From Microbacterium rhizomatis (lineage in GTDB: Bacteria; Actinomycetota; Actinomycetes; Actinomycetales; Microbacteriaceae), in the NCBI RefSeq assembly GCF_008710745.1, contig NZ_VYSA01000002.1:868001-932000 (forward strand): 64,000 nt of DNA, given 5' to 3'. The position numbers and the translations under genes are program-made. A model generated the notes under the pieces. The model worked only from the letters and a program-made list of their open reading frames with translations. It searched no databases and was not told the origin of the DNA. Positions within the stretch are counted from its first letter, which is position 1. Each line of letters opens with the position of its first letter. Below are positions 61,355-64,000 of the stretch, in pieces.

Positions 61355-62539
61355 TCAGTCCGCCGCCTCTTCCGCGCGCGCCGTCGTGTCGACCGCGGGG
61401 TCGGCGACATACCCGGCGATGTGTCGTTCCTCGGGACCGTTGTAGGCCGACAGCGGGCGGATCAGCGCGTTGGATGCGGCCTGCTCGATGATGTGCGCCG
61501 TCCACCCCGTGACGCGCGCGGCCACGAACAGCGGCGTGAACGTGAGGGTGTCGAAACCCATCAGGTGGTAAGCCGGGCCAGACGGATAGTCGAGGTTCGG
61601 ATAGATGCCCTTGCGCGAGACGAACTCGGCCTCGAGCGCGTCGTACAGCGCGGCGAGGTCGCCCGCATCCGGTCCGTCCGCGGAATAGTGCTCGACCAGG
61701 GTGTCGAGGGCGGCCTTCATCGTGGGGACCCGCGAGTCGCCCTTCTTGTACACGCGATGCCCGAAGCCCATGATCTTGCGCTTCTCGGCGAGCGCGGCAT
61801 CCAGCCACGGCCCGACGTTGTCGGCAGATCCGATGTCGTCGAAGATGTGCATCACGGCCTCGTTCGCCCCGCCGTGCAGCGGCCCCTTGAGCGCGCCGAT
61901 CGCGCCGACCACTGCCGAGTACAGGTCGGACATCGTGCTCGTGATCACACGCGCGGTGAACGTCGAGGCGTTGAAGGAGTGCTCGGCGTACAGGATCATC
62001 GACACGTTGAACGCCCGACGCACGACCTCGTCGGGGAGGTCGCCGAACGTCATGTAGAGGAAGTTCGACGAGTAGTCGAGGTCGTCGCGCGGATCGATGA
62101 GCTCCTGGCCGCGGCGGCGACGCTGGTCGTACGCGACGATCGCGGGGAGCTTCGCGAACAGCCGCGCGCTCTTGCGCAGATCCGACTCGCGCGAGCTGTC
62201 GTACGCCTCGGGGTCGGACGCGCCGATCACCGAGACCGCGGTGCGGACGACATCCATCGGGTGCGCATCCAGCGGCAGCAGGTCGATCGTGATCTTCACG
62301 TTCTCATCGAGGGCGCGCTGCGCGCGCTCGGATGCCTCGAATTCGGCCAGCTGCGCAGCATCCGGGAGCTCACCGTGCCAGAGCAGGTACGCGACGGCCT
62401 CGAACGGCTGCGTCGCCGCGAGCTCCTGCACCGGGTAGCCGCGGTAGAGCAGCGAATTCGTATCGGGGTTGACCTTGCTCACGGCGGTGTAGTCGACGGT
62501 GACGCCGGCCAGGCCTTTTTTGATCTCTACGTCGGTCAT
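61355..62539 (-). CDS. prpC: 2-methylcitrate synthase (citrate synthase family)
   Basis: A 394-residue enzyme condensing propionyl-CoA with oxaloacetate. Motifs: LLYRGYPVQELAATQPFEAV, LYAEHSFNASTFTARVITST (first active-site His), GALKGPLHGGANEAVMHIFD (second His), KIMGFGHRVYKKGDSRVPTM, SGPAYHLMGFDTLTFTPLFV (Asp region follows), and RPLSAYNGP. Its place after prpB and prpD assigns it to the methylcitrate cycle rather than the TCA cycle. Propionyl-CoA from odd-chain or steroid-like substrates would enter here. Confidence 0.93.
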   Translation of the reverse strand: MTDVEIKKGLAGVTVDYTAVSKVNPDTNSLLYRGYPVQELAATQPFEAVAYLLWHGELPDAAQLAEFEASERAQRALDENVKITIDLLPLDAHPMDVVRTAVSVIGASDPEAYDSSRESDLRKSARLFAKLPAIVAYDQRRRRGQELIDPRDDLDYSSNFLYMTFGDLPDEVVRRAFNVSMILYAEHSFNASTFTARVITSTMSDLYSAVVGAIGALKGPLHGGANEAVMHIFDDIGSADNVGPWLDAALAEKRKIMGFGHRVYKKGDSRVPTMKAALDTLVEHYSADGPDAGDLAALYDALEAEFVSRKGIYPNLDYPSGPAYHLMGFDTLTFTPLFVAARVTGWTAHIIEQAASNALIRPLSAYNGPEERHIAGYVADPAVDTTARAEEAAD

Positions 62540-62549
62540 TGACGTGCTC

Positions 62550-63449
62550 CTATCGCTGGATCTCGAAGTTGAAGACGCTCGTGTCGAAGTGGTTGTAGCC
62601 CTCGTAGTCGATGAGTTCGTAGAGGTCGGCGCGGTGCTGCATCTCCCCGAGCTTCGAGGTCAGGTGCCCCTCGTCGTTCAGGGTATCCAGCGCACGGCCC
62701 GCCGCACCCATCGCGATCCGCAGCAGGGAGACGGGCCAGATGACGATGTTCACGCCCGCATCGCGCAGCTGATCGGACGAGAACAGCTCGCTCTTGCCGA
62801 ACTCGGTCATGTTCGCCAGGATCGGCACCTCCAGCGCCGACCGCATGGCCTCGAACTCGCCGAGGTCGCGCATCGCCTCGGGGAAGATCGCGTCGGCTCC
62901 GGCATCCACCAGAGCCTTCGCCCGGTCGATCGCCGCGTCGAGCCCGTCGACGGCGCGAATGTCGGTGCGAGCCATGATCAGGAAGTTCGGGTCGCGACGC
63001 GCGTCCGCGGCGGCGCGGATGCGCTTGATCGCCGTGGTCTCGTCGACGACGGCCTTGCCGTCGAGGTGCCCGCACCGCTTGGGGTTGATCTGATCCTCGA
63101 TGTGGGTGCCGGCCAGGCCCGCGTCCTCGAGGGTCTGGATCGTGCGGGCGACGTTCATCGGCTCGCCGAAGCCGGTGTCGGCGTCGATGATCGCGGGCAG
63201 CTCGGTCATCCGCGCGATCTGCTGGCCCCGGCCGGCGACCTCGGTGAGGGTCGTGAGGCCGATGTCGGGCAGGCCGAGGTCGGCGCTGAGCACGGCGCCC
63301 GAGATGTAGACGCCGTCGAACCCCTTCTGTTCGATGAGGCGGGCGCTGAGAGGGTTGAACGCGCCCGGAAAGCGCAGCAGCTCCCCGCTGGCGAGCCGCT
63401 CGCGGAACAGTCGCCGCTTCTCCGCGGCGGGCGTCTGCGCGTAGAGCAT
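62550..63449 (-). CDS. prpB: Methylisocitrate lyase
   Basis: A 299-residue lyase that splits 2-methylisocitrate into pyruvate and succinate. Motifs: RFPGAFNPLSARLIEQKGFD, DADTGFGEPMNVARTIQTLE, THIEDQINPKRCGHLDGKAV (KRCGH active site with catalytic Cys), RTDIRAVDGLDAAIDRAKAL, and ANMTEFGKSELFSSDQLRDA. ATG 63449 (MLYAQTPAAEKRRLF) fits the family start and has GAGGGATTCCTG upstream. The frame stays open 35 codons further to an ATG at 63554, which I reject because it runs into a hairpin. Confidence 0.96.
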   Translation of the reverse strand: MLYAQTPAAEKRRLFRERLASGELLRFPGAFNPLSARLIEQKGFDGVYISGAVLSADLGLPDIGLTTLTEVAGRGQQIARMTELPAIIDADTGFGEPMNVARTIQTLEDAGLAGTHIEDQINPKRCGHLDGKAVVDETTAIKRIRAAADARRDPNFLIMARTDIRAVDGLDAAIDRAKALVDAGADAIFPEAMRDLGEFEAMRSALEVPILANMTEFGKSELFSSDQLRDAGVNIVIWPVSLLRIAMGAAGRALDTLNDEGHLTSKLGEMQHRADLYELIDYEGYNHFDTSVFNFEIQR

Positions 63450-63468
63450 CAGGAATCCCTCGTCACCG

Positions 63469-63554
63469 GTGCACAACGCAGGATCAATGCGGCGAAATCC
63501 CTCCGAACCCTGCCGAATACGCCGTTGGCACGCGATCGGTCCTGCGTTGTGCAC
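63469..63554 (-). repeat. 15-bp inverted repeat in the prpD-prpB gap
   Basis: GTGCACAACGCAGGA (63469-63483) and its perfect complement (63540-63554) flank a 56-bp loop in the 127-nt gap between prpD and prpB. It may process or terminate the mRNA between the two genes, or bind a regulator of a second prpB promoter. Confidence 0.6.
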
Positions 63555-63576
63555 GCGCGGGTGCTGACCCCGCGCA

Positions 63577-64000
63577 TCAGAACAGCCCCTTCGGCGCGGG
63601 AGCGCCCGCCAGGACCCCGGGCTTGGCCACGATCGTCAGCTGGGCGACCTCTTCGGGCGTGAGCTCGGGCAGGCGCTGGGCGAGGTCGAGGAATCGCTCG
63701 ATCTCTTCGGGGGTGAGCACGGGCTCGGCGAGGATCCGGAACTTGCGGATGTAGTCCTCGCGGGCGAACGGCCGCGCGCCCAGCGGGTGGGCGTCCGCGA
63801 CGGCGATCTCGTCCTCGATGACCGAGCCGTCGGTCAGCCGGATCTCGACCCGGCCGCCGAACGCCTTCTCGTTCGGATCCTCCGAGTGGTAGCGGCGCGT
63901 CCACTCCTCGTCCTCGGCGGTGGTGACCTTGTGCCATAGGGCCACGGTGTCTTCGCGCCCCGCGCGCTCGGGCGCGTACGAATCCACGTGGTGCCACGCG
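63577..64000 (-). CDS. prpD: 2-methylcitrate dehydratase, C-terminal part
   Basis: The visible 141 residues are the C-terminus of Prp[61 protein letters not shown]. The N-terminal two thirds lie beyond the window. The enzyme dehydrates 2-methylcitrate to cis-methylaconitate. The frame is open to the right edge (codons for [14 protein letters not shown]); a GTG at 63987 is internal and not a start. Confidence 0.9.
   Translation of the reverse strand, partial: AWHHVDSYAPERAGREDTVALWHKVTTAEDEEWTRRYHSEDPNEKAFGGRVEIRLTDGSVIEDEIAVADAHPLGARPFAREDYIRKFRILAEPVLTPEEIERFLDLAQRLPELTPEEVAQLTIVAKPGVLAGAPAPKGLF

Noticed and set aside
63450..63554. N-terminal extension of prpB to ATG 63554
   Set aside because: The extension reads through the inverted repeat and matches no PrpB. 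ATG 63449 gives the family start with a ribosome site.

Overview
The window is a high-GC bacterial chromosome segment. Tight 4-nt start/stop overlaps, many GTG and a few TTG starts, a coenzyme F420 ligase beside several luciferase-like oxidoreductases, and copies of a GTTGAGCGAGCGAAGCGAG repeat all suggest an actinomycete. I infer Microbacteriaceae, close to Microbacterium. No rRNA, tRNA, transposase, phage gene or CRISPR array was seen.

Layout. 0-12.7 kb is mostly housekeeping: a partial XRE regulator with a small membrane protein behind paired operators, a structured GC-rich element, thioesterase-putA, a GNAT enzyme, cofE, a pantothenate operon (DUF2520-panC-panB), and PEP synthase (ppsA) with its regulatory kinase (ppsR). 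12.8-52.2 kb is a catabolic island of about 40 genes. 52.3-55.8 kb holds electron-transfer flavoprotein etfBA with a repeat-bearing membrane cytochrome b-like protein. 56-59.6 kb has a MarR regulator and valine/isobutyryl-CoA genes (acyl-CoA dehydrogenase, mmsB, enoyl-CoA hydratase). 59.7-64 kb has a YCII protein, a thiolase and the methylcitrate genes prpD-prpB-prpC.

The island is the main discovery. Nine copies of a site matching AnCAAGnnCTTGnT, as I recall it the published mycobacterial KstR2 operator, lie only in its gene-start regions. The island also encodes a TetR protein (33729-34337) whose recognition-helix region resembles KstR2. The sites flank operons for a Baeyer-Villiger-type monooxygenase, two acyl-CoA ligases, acyl-CoA dehydrogenases (including alpha/beta-type pairs), MaoC hydratases, SDRs, thiolase/HMG-CoA-synthase/DUF35 sets, HMG-CoA lyase, an amidohydrolase, five luciferase-like oxidoreductases, four SnoaL/NTF2-like genes, and a complete branched-chain-type ABC transporter (binding protein near 31 kb, livHMGF near 48-51 kb). 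The canonical KstR2 targets for steroid rings C/D (ipdAB, ipdC) are absent. This therefore looks like a KstR2-type regulon for a different substrate, probably cyclic or branched, which cannot be named from sequence.

How it fits together (inference): the transporter imports the substrate; the monooxygenase and F420/flavin enzymes oxidise it; CoA ligases activate it; dehydrogenase/hydratase/SDR/thiolase-aldolase steps shorten it. Electrons leave through ETF and perhaps the adjacent cytochrome b-like protein. Acetyl-, propionyl- and branched acyl-CoA products feed HMG-CoA lyase, the valine branch and the methylcitrate cycle. PEP synthase would supply gluconeogenesis.
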